Shown one piece after another: positions 29,188 through 38,749 of a stretch of 64,000 nucleotides of DNA; positions within the stretch are counted from its first letter, which is position 1; every line of letters starts with the position of its first letter. The notes beneath the pieces are model-generated. The model ran no database searches. It worked only from the letters and a program-made list of their open reading frames with translations, and was not told where the DNA came from. The stretch spans positions 1 to 64,000 of the forward strand of contig NW_026250680.1 of the NCBI RefSeq assembly GCF_024244095.1. Reading direction: 5' to 3'. This DNA comes from Nematocida homosporus (taxonomy: Eukaryota > Microsporidia). The translations under genes and the position numbers were made by a program.

Positions 29188-30543
29188 CTATGTGAAGAAG
29201 TAGACAAGCTTATCTTTTCCGCCCGCCACAATCATGGCCTCCTGAATATCAATGGCAAATACTTGGTCCTTGCACACAAAGTCAGATAACAACTTTTTCT
29301 TCTCAACCGAGTAGACCTTAACTGTTTTGTCGGCCGAAGATGAAACCAATAAATTACCCGTTTTGGAAAACTTAGTCTGATAAGCCAATGACGTATGCGC
29401 TCGATAGATATGAGCTAAATACCCGTTCATCGAAGTCCACAACCTAACTGTCTTATCAAATGATGAAGTCGCAATATGAATCCCATTATTAGATATACTA
29501 ACACAAGTAATAATGTCTTTATGACCAACCAACTTCTTTTTAGCCATAAACCGCCAAGTACCATCTTCCTCCCATTCCGTCCGCCAAATAATACCCGTCC
29601 GATCATCACTCGTACTCACCAAGAAACTCTTCCCTGATCCAAAGACGTACTCGTTCTTGTTCTGTAAGAACCGCCCCATATCTGTCCCATTATGCACGGC
29701 TAAATTAGTCACATTCTGTGTATGTCCTTTCAATGTTTGCACTAGAGTTCCTTCTCGGTTAGTCACTTTAATACTGAAGTCCCGACCGGCAGATAGTAAG
29801 TAGTCTCCAAAGTAAGCAACAGTTATCACTGGCTTTTCATGAAAGATACTTCTAAGATGACCAGCCAGTCCCCAAATCCCAGCACTAGAATCCCGACCTG
29901 CCGTAGCAAACTTCTCTGAGTCTTTCCGCCAGGAAATAGATGTAACTCCATCCCGATGCACCTTTTTCGAATAGATGATCTCCATTTCCGGCACACTGAT
30001 CAATGATACACCTCCATCCATAGCACCTGCAGCTACATACTTAGAATTCGGCGAGAACTCTACTACCTGCACCCAGTGATGATGAACTCGGATGGCTTTA
30101 AGTGGTGATTTAGTAGAACTACACCAAAACCGCACTGTTCCATCACCAGAAGCCGAACAAATGTATTTACCACACGGACTGCCTTTAACCGATAGAATAG
30201 CAGCTTTATGGCCAGAACAAGAAGAAGCCATGTATCCAGGTGCACGTGTTTTCTTCTCTGGTTCATCTGGGTAGCAATAAATCTTCAAAGTCTCTTCATT
30301 AGTTGCTCGTTCGCTTTTAAGTGCATCTGCTAAAGATGTAATGATTTCTGATCCAAAGACAAACATTCTTATCTGATTATTCTGATTAATTTCAGGGGGT
30401 AACAGTTGGTAGAGTGATTCTTTAGTGATTGATACGGGTAATTGCACTACAGGACCCAAAAGAACGTCATCATGAGAAACAAATTGTGCAATGACTTGTG
30501 AATCCATAAAATTTCTGCTAATCGCCATCATAAATGACGTCAT
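29188..30543 (-). CDS. RSA4: Ribosome assembly WD40 protein RSA4 / Notchless (NLE1)
   Basis: 451 residues. The N-terminal NLE domain (about 13-88: VIAQFVSHDDVLLGPVVQLP, then FVFGSEIITSL..ALK) is the ubiquitin-like fold that the AAA ATPase Rea1/Midasin grips. After a short linker come about eight WD40 repeats (100-451), for example SGHKAAILSVKGSPCGKYI, SASGDGTVRFW and GHKDIITCVSISNNGIHIAT. Acts in the nucleolus and nucleus on pre-60S particles. Slightly shorter than yeast Rsa4 (about 515). ATG at 30543; an in-frame ATG pair at residues 5-6 is an alternative start. The palindrome TGACGTCA overlaps the start codon region (30535-30542). Identification rests on NLE plus WD40 order and is strong. 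Confidence 0.93.
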   Translation of the reverse strand: MTSFMMAISRNFMDSQVIAQFVSHDDVLLGPVVQLPVSITKESLYQLLPPEINQNNQIRMFVFGSEIITSLADALKSERATNEETLKIYCYPDEPEKKTRAPGYMASSCSGHKAAILSVKGSPCGKYICSASGDGTVRFWCSSTKSPLKAIRVHHHWVQVVEFSPNSKYVAAGAMDGGVSLISVPEMEIIYSKKVHRDGVTSISWRKDSEKFATAGRDSSAGIWGLAGHLRSIFHEKPVITVAYFGDYLLSAGRDFSIKVTNREGTLVQTLKGHTQNVTNLAVHNGTDMGRFLQNKNEYVFGSGKSFLVSTSDDRTGIIWRTEWEEDGTWRFMAKKKLVGHKDIITCVSISNNGIHIATSSFDKTVRLWTSMNGYLAHIYRAHTSLAYQTKFSKTGNLLVSSSADKTVKVYSVEKKKLLSDFVCKDQVFAIDIQEAMIVAGGKDKLVYFFT

Positions 30544-31095
30544 TATGATATGAATTGGGTTGGTTTGTGTTAGTATTGAGTTGGTATTGAGTTGGTATGG
30601 TTTGAGTTAGGATTGAGTTAGTTTGAGTTCGTATTTAATTGGTGTGTAGATAGATGAATAAAGGAGTAAATTATGAATTGAAATTAAAGTCTTCATAATT
30701 GGATTGGTATTTGGATTAGATTTGGATTTAGTTTGAGTTTAGTTTAGATTTATATTGGTTTTGGCTTGATTTGATTTGGTATTAGTTAGTTTGACTTAAG
30801 TTTATGTTAACATGGGATAGATAAGATAAGATTAGAATAGATTGAGATAGGATAAGATGAGATGAGATGGGAAGAGGATAAGATTGGAAGAGGATTAGAA
30901 TAGGATAGGATAAGATTATAATATGATGATAACAGTATTAGAATAGATAAGGTGAGATGGGAGTAAGATAAGATACGAGTGAGTTAAGATGGAAATAAGA
31001 TAAGGCATGAATAAGATACAAATAAGTTATGAATAAGATATGATAGGAGGTGTGGTGGTTGTTTTATAATTGTAAGTAGTAGATCTATTTATTGA
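30544..31095. other. G/T- and GATA-rich intergenic tract
   Basis: On the + strand this is almost C-free: GAGTTGGTATTGAGTTGG repeats next to the RSA4 start, then a long GATAAGATA/GGATAAGAT purine-rich stretch (30810-31040). On the coding strand of RSA4 it is the A/C-rich type. No gene seen. Confidence 0.55.
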
Positions 31096-34000
31096 CTATT
31101 TAAGGACGAGAGGCGTATCTTTGGATTGGAAGGTAAACCGACACTCAAGATTCATAGAGATTAGCTCAGTTAAGAGATACTTAAAGACATAAGGAAACTC
31201 AGTGCGTACAATATTACGGGCTGAGTTACAAGTCGTGCATTTCCAAACTTGGAAGAAACAAAGAGTATTACACTCACGGCAAATATTCATAATAGTCCCA
31301 TCACTACATTTCATCATTCGGTCTTGAATAAGTGAAGAAGCACCATGAGAGATAAGAACATCCCGTTCCATTTCTCCCAAACGAATACCTCCAGCTCGTT
31401 TTCGTCCACCAATCGGCTGCTTAGTAAGATTATGAATAGGACCAGTAGTTCTAACTTGGAACTTATCATTAACCATGTGCCGCAATCGCTGATAGTAAAC
31501 AATTCCAAAGAAGATCTCTACTTTAAGTGGCTTACCAGTCACTCCCGAGTAAAGAGTTTCTCCTCCACCCCGACGGTATCCATGCGCTTCCAATAAATCA
31601 CCAAAGTACTCATGAGCTTTCAAAGACTCGCCATACTTGAACATAGAACCATCTTGGAACTCACCAGACATAGCTCCAACTTTAGTAGCCATATTCTCAA
31701 TGAACATCCCAATAGACATTCGACTAGGGAAGGCATGAGGATTAATAATAAGATCGGGTGTAATACCAGATTCAGAGAAGGGCATATCTTCATCTTCATA
31801 AAGAATAGAACAAACACCTTTTTGACCATGACGACTACTGAACTTATCTCCGATAGTAGGAATACGTGGAATACGTGACTTAATAAGAGCAGCACGTTTA
31901 CCAATCTCAGAATTAAAAACAGCAACAGAATCAATCCGCATCTCTTCCATACTTTTGTTTTTAGTCGGAACCTCAGTAAAAGTCTCTTCATCACGAATTG
32001 TATAGATAGTGTCCTTATCTTTAATTACTTGGGCAATTGAAGGAAGACCATCTTCACTCTGTAAAGTACCTAGATGTAAGGATTTAGTCTTATCTAAATT
32101 GATTGATTCAGATTTCAAAATTGAACCTCGCATAAACCCTCTATCAACACTAGCCTTATTCAAAATAACTGCATCTTCCAAATCATAACCCGTATATGAG
32201 ATAATGGCAATCATAATATTCTTACCAATCGGATAGTCTTTGAGTTGGTAGTTCTTATAGATATTAGTATGGAAGAGAGGAATTTGCGGATATTCGAACT
32301 CATAAGTCTTCTGATCAGTCCGGTACTTTTGCGAGTAAGGCGGAGTCCCCATTGATTGCTTAGCCATTTGGCACTGGTACATATTTCGAGGACTCGGATT
32401 AAGATTACCAAGTGGAGTTGATCCGGCTACTAAACTCAACATATTAGTCTTATCTATTTCTTGATGAGTAGCTAGAGGAGTAGGTGTACCCCCAAGATTT
32501 TGTAGTTGTAAGAAGACTTGTTCAGTTGTTCCTATGTACTCTGTTTTGTTTTCTTGGTAATTATGAACTGGACGCATTAATCGGTTGGGAGAATTGATTA
32601 AAAAGATAGACTTTTGGGAAGCAGGTCCATTTTGATAAAACACTTCTAGATAGATATACTTTTGATTTTGAACTTTCTTTCTTCTAATCAAACTAACAAA
32701 ATTATCAGCTTCATCTTCGGCGACAAAGCCAACTACCTGGCCATTTTGCACTACCGGTACACCCTTAATATAAGCACCCCAAGAAAGAACTAGACCGCAT
32801 TCTACTAAGTCCTGAACGGGCATACGTTTTAGTTCGTAAGAGATTTCACACTGATTAGATAGATGGGTAAGTAGTCCACAAGGTGAACCATCTGGTGTAT
32901 GTACGGGACAAAGGAATCCCCAAGATTCAGGTAAGAGTTTACGTACGGTTGTAGTTCTTATCTCCTGGAAGTAAGCCCCACGATGAACCGAACGGAAATG
33001 ACTGAAGAACCGCCAGAAGTTCAAACGTTCAGCTATAATAACAAACCCAGCTTGTTGCATACTGGCAAAGTTAGCTAAGTTGCCAATACTAAGTATACCC
33101 GTACTGATCAACCGATTAAATACCGAAGAAATATCAAAGAAAGCCGCTTTAAACAGACTATCTATCAACTTAGTATCAGTAATTGGTCGAGAACGAATGA
33201 TAACATTACCTAGTACGTATCCCATTAAATTACGGCGCATAATCACTAAACGATCAGCGAAAATTTCCGTAAAGATATCTCCAGGCGTAATAACTTCATG
33301 CATCATTACTGAATCAGAATTATCAGGAGTGATCTTTTCAGCCACTTGTAAGAAGAGTTTAGATAGACATAAAATCAACAAATTATACTTATCTTCATTC
33401 TTCTCCAAATGAACGGCTAAAGTCTCTCTTAAAAAGCGTTCGCCATACTCAATATCATTTTCAAGATAGATATGGTTTTTGATTAGATTTTGAATTTCGG
33501 CCGGTTCAGTAGGTATACTCCTTTTCTCTACAGTTGTGGTACGGGCTGGACCATCAAGTAAAATAGAGTGGGAAGTTACTTCAAACAAAACTTTGAACCA
33601 TTTGCCCAGATAAGCCAGTGCTTCGTTTTGAGTATAACTCTTATGAAAGGCAAAGCTCTGAATTAACAAATCGGCATACTGAACCATATCTGGATCATCA
33701 TTTAAAGCAGCACATAAATCACGATGTATTTCCTTATCAGTCCGACCAGAAAGTGCTCTAAGAATTGGGGTTAAAGGAATATAGTACTCCCTCATCCCAT
33801 AACGAACTTTAACACGCACTGAATGATCTGATAGATAGTGTAAAACAAAAATACTAACTCGACCATCCAATCGGGCCGACTTAAATCCAACGGCATGACT
33901 AGTACCATTCTTAATCTTCTTAGCCAAAGAAGGCCGAAACAAACCATAAGGCACATACTTCTTCTGAGTCTGAATAAAACGACACAACTTCTCTAATCCG

Positions 34001-34437
34001 TTACAGATAAAGTAGCCTCCTAAATCATTAGGATCTTCTTTAGCTTTAATACGCATATCAGCCGACATACCAGCCAAATGGCACAAGTCACTGCCAAGCA
34101 TAATAGGCAGAGTACCTATACTAACGGTTTTTTGGCTACACATACCATTTTGATCGATCACTAGATTAAGTCTTATCTCACCACGATAAGTACGAGCAGT
34201 TTGTCGGCACAAAGAAGGTAAAGCTGGGATCGATCTAGTAGTCTTTTTAGTCTTTCCATCGACAAGTAACGGTTTATCTATTTGAATAGAATCGACTGAA
34301 ATCTTCAAATGATTTTCAAACTTATCTCTAATTGATACTGGTTCAAATTGTCTAGCCATACGAGGTATAGATACATTCAAAAAATGGTTAAAGGAATTGA
34401 TATGGGGAATTGCCAAATCTGCTGTATTCCGAGTCAT
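31096..34437 (-). CDS. RPA2: RNA polymerase I second-largest subunit (RPA2/RPA135)
   Basis: 1113 residues. Catalytic beta-like subunit of nuclear RNA polymerase I, which makes rRNA. The opening HINSFNHFLN, and especially RKLLPESWGFLCPVHTPDGS, mark the Pol I form; Pol II and III have WGMICPAETPEG-type sequences here. Other blocks: GYDLEDAVILNKASVDRGF, then GDKFSSRHGQKGVCSILYEDEDMPFSESG, then NPHAFPSRMSIG, and RQRLRHMVNDKFQVR with GGRKRAGGIRLGEMERD at the hybrid-binding end. A C-terminal zinc ribbon (CREC...CTTC, about 1060-1080) is present. Length is close to yeast Rpa135 (1203) with small deletions. ATG at 34437. Confidence 0.97.
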   Translation of the reverse strand: MTRNTADLAIPHINSFNHFLNVSIPRMARQFEPVSIRDKFENHLKISVDSIQIDKPLLVDGKTKKTTRSIPALPSLCRQTARTYRGEIRLNLVIDQNGMCSQKTVSIGTLPIMLGSDLCHLAGMSADMRIKAKEDPNDLGGYFICNGLEKLCRFIQTQKKYVPYGLFRPSLAKKIKNGTSHAVGFKSARLDGRVSIFVLHYLSDHSVRVKVRYGMREYYIPLTPILRALSGRTDKEIHRDLCAALNDDPDMVQYADLLIQSFAFHKSYTQNEALAYLGKWFKVLFEVTSHSILLDGPARTTTVEKRSIPTEPAEIQNLIKNHIYLENDIEYGERFLRETLAVHLEKNEDKYNLLILCLSKLFLQVAEKITPDNSDSVMMHEVITPGDIFTEIFADRLVIMRRNLMGYVLGNVIIRSRPITDTKLIDSLFKAAFFDISSVFNRLISTGILSIGNLANFASMQQAGFVIIAERLNFWRFFSHFRSVHRGAYFQEIRTTTVRKLLPESWGFLCPVHTPDGSPCGLLTHLSNQCEISYELKRMPVQDLVECGLVLSWGAYIKGVPVVQNGQVVGFVAEDEADNFVSLIRRKKVQNQKYIYLEVFYQNGPASQKSIFLINSPNRLMRPVHNYQENKTEYIGTTEQVFLQLQNLGGTPTPLATHQEIDKTNMLSLVAGSTPLGNLNPSPRNMYQCQMAKQSMGTPPYSQKYRTDQKTYEFEYPQIPLFHTNIYKNYQLKDYPIGKNIMIAIISYTGYDLEDAVILNKASVDRGFMRGSILKSESINLDKTKSLHLGTLQSEDGLPSIAQVIKDKDTIYTIRDEETFTEVPTKNKSMEEMRIDSVAVFNSEIGKRAALIKSRIPRIPTIGDKFSSRHGQKGVCSILYEDEDMPFSESGITPDLIINPHAFPSRMSIGMFIENMATKVGAMSGEFQDGSMFKYGESLKAHEYFGDLLEAHGYRRGGGETLYSGVTGKPLKVEIFFGIVYYQRLRHMVNDKFQVRTTGPIHNLTKQPIGGRKRAGGIRLGEMERDVLISHGASSLIQDRMMKCSDGTIMNICRECNTLCFFQVWKCTTCNSARNIVRTEFPYVFKYLLTELISMNLECRFTFQSKDTPLVLK

Positions 34438-35119
34438 AATAAACCAGCAAAAAAAAATAGCATAAAGAGATCTCTTCCTTTATCTTTCGTGTACTTTCCT
34501 TTGATTTTAATGTCGTACTTCTTTTCCTTGTTCTTTCCAATCTTAATTCTCTCTTTCTCCTCTATTTTCTCATCATTTATCATCTATTTTCACAACAATT
34601 TTGAAATCACTTTTTAAATCACATTCATAACTTCATCTTAAGTTTAGTTTGAGTTTAGTTTAGGTTAGGTTAAGTTTAGTATTTGAGTTAAGTTGATTTG
34701 GTATTTGAGTTAAGTTAAGTTGAGTTAAGTTAAGTTGAGTTTAGTTTAGCATTGGGTAGAGTTAAGTTAAAGTTGAGTTTAGTATTGAGTTAGGTTAAGT
34801 TTGGTTAAGGTTGAGTTTGGTTAAGGTTGACTTAAGTTAAGGTTAAGTTAAGTTGAGTTTGGTATTGGACGGAGTACTAATCCAAATATCAACCTAAGCT
34901 AAACTAATCCAAATATCAACATAAACTAAACCAATTCAAATATTAAACGACTACAATTTAATTCAATCTAAATACTACCACCCTATCAAAACACCAACCC
35001 AACACAACACCAACACAACCCAATACTAACACAATACAAACACTACTGCAATCTAATTCAAAACAACACGACACTAGCCCAGCTAGATACTTCAAAATTA
35101 ATTTCATTGGTTAGTATAC
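34438..35119. promoter_or_regulatory. Divergent intergenic region with composition switch at about 34870
   Basis: From 34640 to about 34865 the + strand is G/T/A-rich with TTAAGTTGAGTT units; from about 34870 to 35100 it is A/C-rich with CAACACAACACCAACAC units. The switch lies between the divergent RPA2 (-) and UBX-like (+) genes, so both genes see an A/C-rich tract on their own strand upstream of the start. No gene seen. Confidence 0.6.
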
Positions 35120-35635
35120 ATGACAAAACACAACACTCTAGAAGATCCAAATGCTAATGCCTGTGCCGTACAAAGGGAACAAGAAGAGACCAGACGTAGA
35201 CGTGAAAAGGAAGACCGCGAGAAAGAGGAACACGATGCTTATCTACGCAGAATTCGTGAACTTATTCAAGAAGACAAAAAGAGTAATGCTGAAGCAGCTC
35301 TTCTTAAAGGCCAACTAATTGAACAGTCTGTTGTGACTACTAAAACTCCAATTGTTCCTCTTCAGTCTACTCATTGTGCCTATTTACCTAAAAAGGAAAT
35401 TGCCGACCAAATTACCATCAAACTTATTTATGACGCCAGACTAACCAATGTTGTTTCCCTCAGCCCCAGCACTACTCTAGCCGATCTCCAAGCTCAAATC
35501 AAGCAACATTTCGGACTCAAAAAGTCCAAAATCTACACCATTCCCAAAGGAGAACTTGATCTCAAAAACACCCAACTAACTCTAGCCCAACTTGGCATTG
35601 AGAACATGGACGTCCTCCACATCCAAAAGGGATAA
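35120..35635 (+). CDS. UBX-like ubiquitin-fold protein, candidate Cdc48/p97 cofactor
   Basis: 171 residues. A charged coiled coil (about 18-60, REQEETRRRREKEDREKEEH) is followed by RIRELIQEDKKSNAE, a motif that typically precedes UBX domains (RIREQIxxD..). The C-terminal 75 residues (about 97-171) read as a ubiquitin/UBX beta-grasp: ITIKLIYDARLTNVVSLSP, STTLADLQAQIKQHFGL, LTLAQLGIENMDVLHIQ. The p97-contacting loop, normally Phe-Pro-Arg, appears as Ile-Pro-Lys (YTIPKGEL), so binding may be altered. No UBA domain. Likely links ubiquitinated clients to Cdc48; that role is inferred from the family. ATG at 35120 follows GGTTAGTATAC. Confidence 0.7.
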   Translation: MTKHNTLEDPNANACAVQREQEETRRRREKEDREKEEHDAYLRRIRELIQEDKKSNAEAALLKGQLIEQSVVTTKTPIVPLQSTHCAYLPKKEIADQITIKLIYDARLTNVVSLSPSTTLADLQAQIKQHFGLKKSKIYTIPKGELDLKNTQLTLAQLGIENMDVLHIQKG

Positions 35636-36079
35636 CCCAACCAATAAACGTACAAAGTCTTCATCACTACTTTCACTTAAGTTACCCAATACTAACCCCA
35701 TATCATCTAACATAGATTGTCTAATACAGATTATCCAATCAAAATCAACTAATGTATATCACCTAATCAAAATCAAACATCACCTAACCAAAACCAAAAC
35801 CAAACATAACAAAACCTAATCAAAACCCAACCACACCACACCTAACCCAACCCAACCCAACCTAATTCAACTTAACTTAACGTATATCAAATAAAATCAA
35901 AATTCAAACCAAACTTAACGCATACCAAATAAAATCAAAATCAAAATTCAAACCCAATATCAACTTAAGTCAACTTAACTTAATACAACACCAACTTAAC
36001 CAAACACTAACTCAACCCAATACTAAACTCAACTCAAACCAACTCAATTCTAAATACTTTTTCTTTTTAGCCCATTTAG
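35636..36079. other. A/C-rich intergenic tract before MCM6
   Basis: + strand with CCTAACCCAACCCAACCCAA (about 35840) and repeated AAATCAAAATTCAAAC blocks (35897 and 35940). Ends TTTTAGCCCATTTAG directly before the MCM6 ATG, a CCC-like plus AT-rich start-proximal signal. No gene seen. Confidence 0.5.
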
Positions 36080-38308
36080 ATGGAGTCTTCACTAACTAAT
36101 ACTCTGATTGACTTTTTGGAAGGAAATCATTTAAGTGGAAAGAGATTCTACGTGGAATCCATGCAAAGAGCGATTGAAGAGAACAGACGGGCTATTCCAA
36201 TTCGATTTTCGGATGTTTTAGAGTATAATCAAGAGATTGCGATTGCGATGAAGAGAAGTTTTGCCCGAGTTGAGCCAGAATTAAGAAAAGCACTAGATAT
36301 GGTAGCGGCTAAACACTTTCCAGAATTTGGAGATAAAGGTGTACGCAACAGGAAAGAGTCTTTTATGCCTTGTATTTATGGTTTAGATATGCTTTATTCC
36401 GTACGAGATCTTAAAACTGAACTATTGGAACAACTAGTTTCCTTTTCGGGTATTGTTACTCGTACAGCTCAAGTCCGGCCAGAGTTACTAGAAGGAACCT
36501 TTGTCTGTTTAGAGTGTAAAGCAACTATTAAGAAGGTTTCACAAGAAAGGAAGTACAGACAGCCCATGCACTGTCTTAATCCCATGTGTATGAACCGTAG
36601 TAAGTTTAAGCTAGTTGTTGAGGATAGTCTCTTCTGTGACTGGCAGAGAATTCGTGTGCAAGAACCGGTGGGTGAAACAGAGAATGCCCATGTAATTCCC
36701 CGAACGATTGAAGTTCTATTACGTGATGATTTAGTGGAGTTAGCTAAGCCTGGGGATAATTTAGTGGTAACGGGGTACTTGATGGCTGCTCCTAGTACTC
36801 GGGATGTATTAGGACATAGTAATTCGGCTAAGGTCGGGTTGAGTAAAATGCCTGAAGCTGAAGCTAGTCGGGGGAAGAGTTTACAAAGTCAGAGTATTAA
36901 TCATGACTTGGTCTTTAGGGCCGTATCTATTTCTCGGGTGCAGTACGATCCATATACTTCTTTGATTGATAAGAGCAAAGATAAGGGAGAAGAGTTGTTA
37001 TCTCCTATGGATAAGATCAAAGTTAATGCGATGTTACAAACACCTGGACTACTTACTAAACTGGCTAATAGTTTGTTTCCTTCTATTTGTGGGCATGAGA
37101 ATATTAAGATAGCTATTCTGTTGATGTTAGTGGGGGGAACTTCTAAGAAAACAGCTGATGGTATTTCCTTAAGAGGAGACATTAATATTCTACTGGTGGG
37201 AGATCCGGGGACGGCTAAGTCACAATTATTGAAGCAAACGGTTTCTTTGGTAGATCGTGGGGTGTATACGAGTGGGAAAGGTTCAAGTGCAGCTGGTTTA
37301 ACGGCTAGTGTGGTTAAGGATGAAACGGGAGAGTTTAGTATTGAGGCGGGTGCACTTATGCTTAGTGATAGTGGAGTGTGCTGTATTGATGAGTTTGATA
37401 AGATGGATGAGAAAGACCGAGTGGCTATTCATGAAGCTATGGAGCAGCAGACGATTACTATTGCTAAAGGAGGTATTCATGCTACACTAGGGGCAAGAGC
37501 TAGTATTTTAGCGGCTGCTAATCCGGTTAAGGGACGGTATGATTTGAAGAAGACTTTACGCCAGAATGTTCGGCTTAGTCCACCAATTATGTCTAGATTT
37601 GATTTGTTTTTTGTTTTGATAGATAGTATCAGTATTGAGCACGATCAGATTATTTCTAACTATATTTTGAAAAACCATATGAACTATCCCCAAACAACGG
37701 AAATAGTTGATGTACCTTTTACTACCAATGATGTTAAGACTTTCATTAGAGCCGTTAAGTATAAGGAACCTTCTATTTCTAAGGAGGCTGAACAAACTAT
37801 GCTGGAGAAGTACTTAGAGATTAGGAGGAACAATAGCAATCACTCATTTGCTCCAACACCACGACAGTTAGAGAGTATTATTCGACTAAGTGAGGCGGTG
37901 GCTAAAGTCTATAATCTAGATGTTGTTACGCCTGAATGTGTTGAGCAGGCTTTCTTACTTGTGTCTGGATCGATAATGAACATTATTAGTGATGACATTA
38001 AAATCACGGTTAGTGATCAGGTGGGAGAACGAGAAGTACTTGTATCCTATGATGAGTATATTAAGATGACTTCTGCTTTGATTTACATTATGCAAGCTAA
38101 GAGTGCTAGTGAGCCGCTTACTAAAGATGATCTTATTCGTGAGTATATAGAGAAGCACGAGTATGCCATTAATACGGAAAGTGAGTATCTTGATCTGCAG
38201 AACAAAGTCTTAGCACTTATCATGCATTTAATTAACAAAGAAGGCGTCTTCTATATTGATGAGGAGAGTGATCGTGTCTATTTACATCCGAATTATAACA
38301 GTATCTGA
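36080..38308 (+). CDS. MCM6: Replicative helicase subunit MCM6
   Basis: 742 residues. Part of the nuclear Mcm2-7 hexamer that unwinds DNA at replication origins and forks. N-terminal domain with a zinc finger (CLEC at 143-146, then CLNPMCMNRSKF to about 171). The VRDLKTELLEQLVSFSGIVT and DWQRIRVQE blocks are MCM6-like. AAA+ core: Walker A GDPGTAKSQ (374-382), Walker B CIDEFDKMD (435-443), sensor LGARASILAAANP, arginine finger SRFDLF. C-terminal winged-helix part retained. Shorter than yeast MCM6 (1017), mostly at the N terminus. ATG at 36080. Assignment to MCM6 rather than other MCMs rests on the N-terminal blocks and the zinc finger. Confidence 0.95.
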   Translation: MESSLTNTLIDFLEGNHLSGKRFYVESMQRAIEENRRAIPIRFSDVLEYNQEIAIAMKRSFARVEPELRKALDMVAAKHFPEFGDKGVRNRKESFMPCIYGLDMLYSVRDLKTELLEQLVSFSGIVTRTAQVRPELLEGTFVCLECKATIKKVSQERKYRQPMHCLNPMCMNRSKFKLVVEDSLFCDWQRIRVQEPVGETENAHVIPRTIEVLLRDDLVELAKPGDNLVVTGYLMAAPSTRDVLGHSNSAKVGLSKMPEAEASRGKSLQSQSINHDLVFRAVSISRVQYDPYTSLIDKSKDKGEELLSPMDKIKVNAMLQTPGLLTKLANSLFPSICGHENIKIAILLMLVGGTSKKTADGISLRGDINILLVGDPGTAKSQLLKQTVSLVDRGVYTSGKGSSAAGLTASVVKDETGEFSIEAGALMLSDSGVCCIDEFDKMDEKDRVAIHEAMEQQTITIAKGGIHATLGARASILAAANPVKGRYDLKKTLRQNVRLSPPIMSRFDLFFVLIDSISIEHDQIISNYILKNHMNYPQTTEIVDVPFTTNDVKTFIRAVKYKEPSISKEAEQTMLEKYLEIRRNNSNHSFAPTPRQLESIIRLSEAVAKVYNLDVVTPECVEQAFLLVSGSIMNIISDDIKITVSDQVGEREVLVSYDEYIKMTSALIYIMQAKSASEPLTKDDLIREYIEKHEYAINTESEYLDLQNKVLALIMHLINKEGVFYIDEESDRVYLHPNYNSI

Positions 38309-38749
38309 TTAAGTCAGTTACAAGATATTAAAATAAACCGTTTATTTAATGAGAGATTAAACTATAAGATACTACAGACCAAGATATTAAACTAAAAGCC
38401 TTCAGAGAAAGGTTATCCTCATGACTAATCAGTGAGATTCCCGCTTTTCTCTCATCATCAGGCAGGGGGTCTAAAAATAAAACGAGTATCTACTGGATTA
38501 GTTAAGTTTAGTATTAAGTTGGATTGAGTTAAGTTAGGGTGGTTTGGGTTGGGTTGAATTGAGTTGAGTTGAGTTAGTATTAGGCTGTGTTTAGATATGC
38601 GTGTGTTAGTATTGGTTTGGGTTGGTTAGGTTAGTATTGGGTTGGTTTGGGTTAAGTTGGTTTAGTGTTAGGCTAAGTTAGTGTGGTGGTAAGGAAGTGG
38701 ATGAGTTAAATATTGCTAGTAGTGCTTTGGTTAAACGGCTTTTATTGGA
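38309..38749. other. Convergent intergenic region with candidate snoRNA
   Basis: Between the MCM6 stop and the 3' end of the M16-like gene. It holds the candidate C/D-box snoRNA at 38398-38463 (minus). The remainder from 38500 is G/T-rich with GGGTTGGTTTGGGTTAAG units. No coding region. Confidence 0.55.
38398..38463 (-). ncRNA. Candidate C/D-box snoRNA
   Basis: On the minus strand a 66-nt stretch begins GCC-TGATGATGA (C box) and ends CTGA-AGGC (D box); GCCT and AGGC can form a 4-bp terminal stem. An internal CTGA (nt 32-35) can serve as D' box. Upstream of D' the sequence contains GGGAATCTCA, whose complement has GAGATTCCC, a string found in conserved eukaryotic large-subunit rRNA (GAGATTCCCACTG). 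The C' box is weak (TCATGAG). All of this fits a 2'-O-methylation guide RNA in the nucleolus. No promoter can be identified and no expression evidence is available. Confidence 0.5.

Noticed and set aside
34438..35119. Telomere or subtelomere signature from TTAAGTTGAGTT-type units
   Set aside because: Units are irregular, the tract is short and lies between housekeeping genes, so it is not telomeric.
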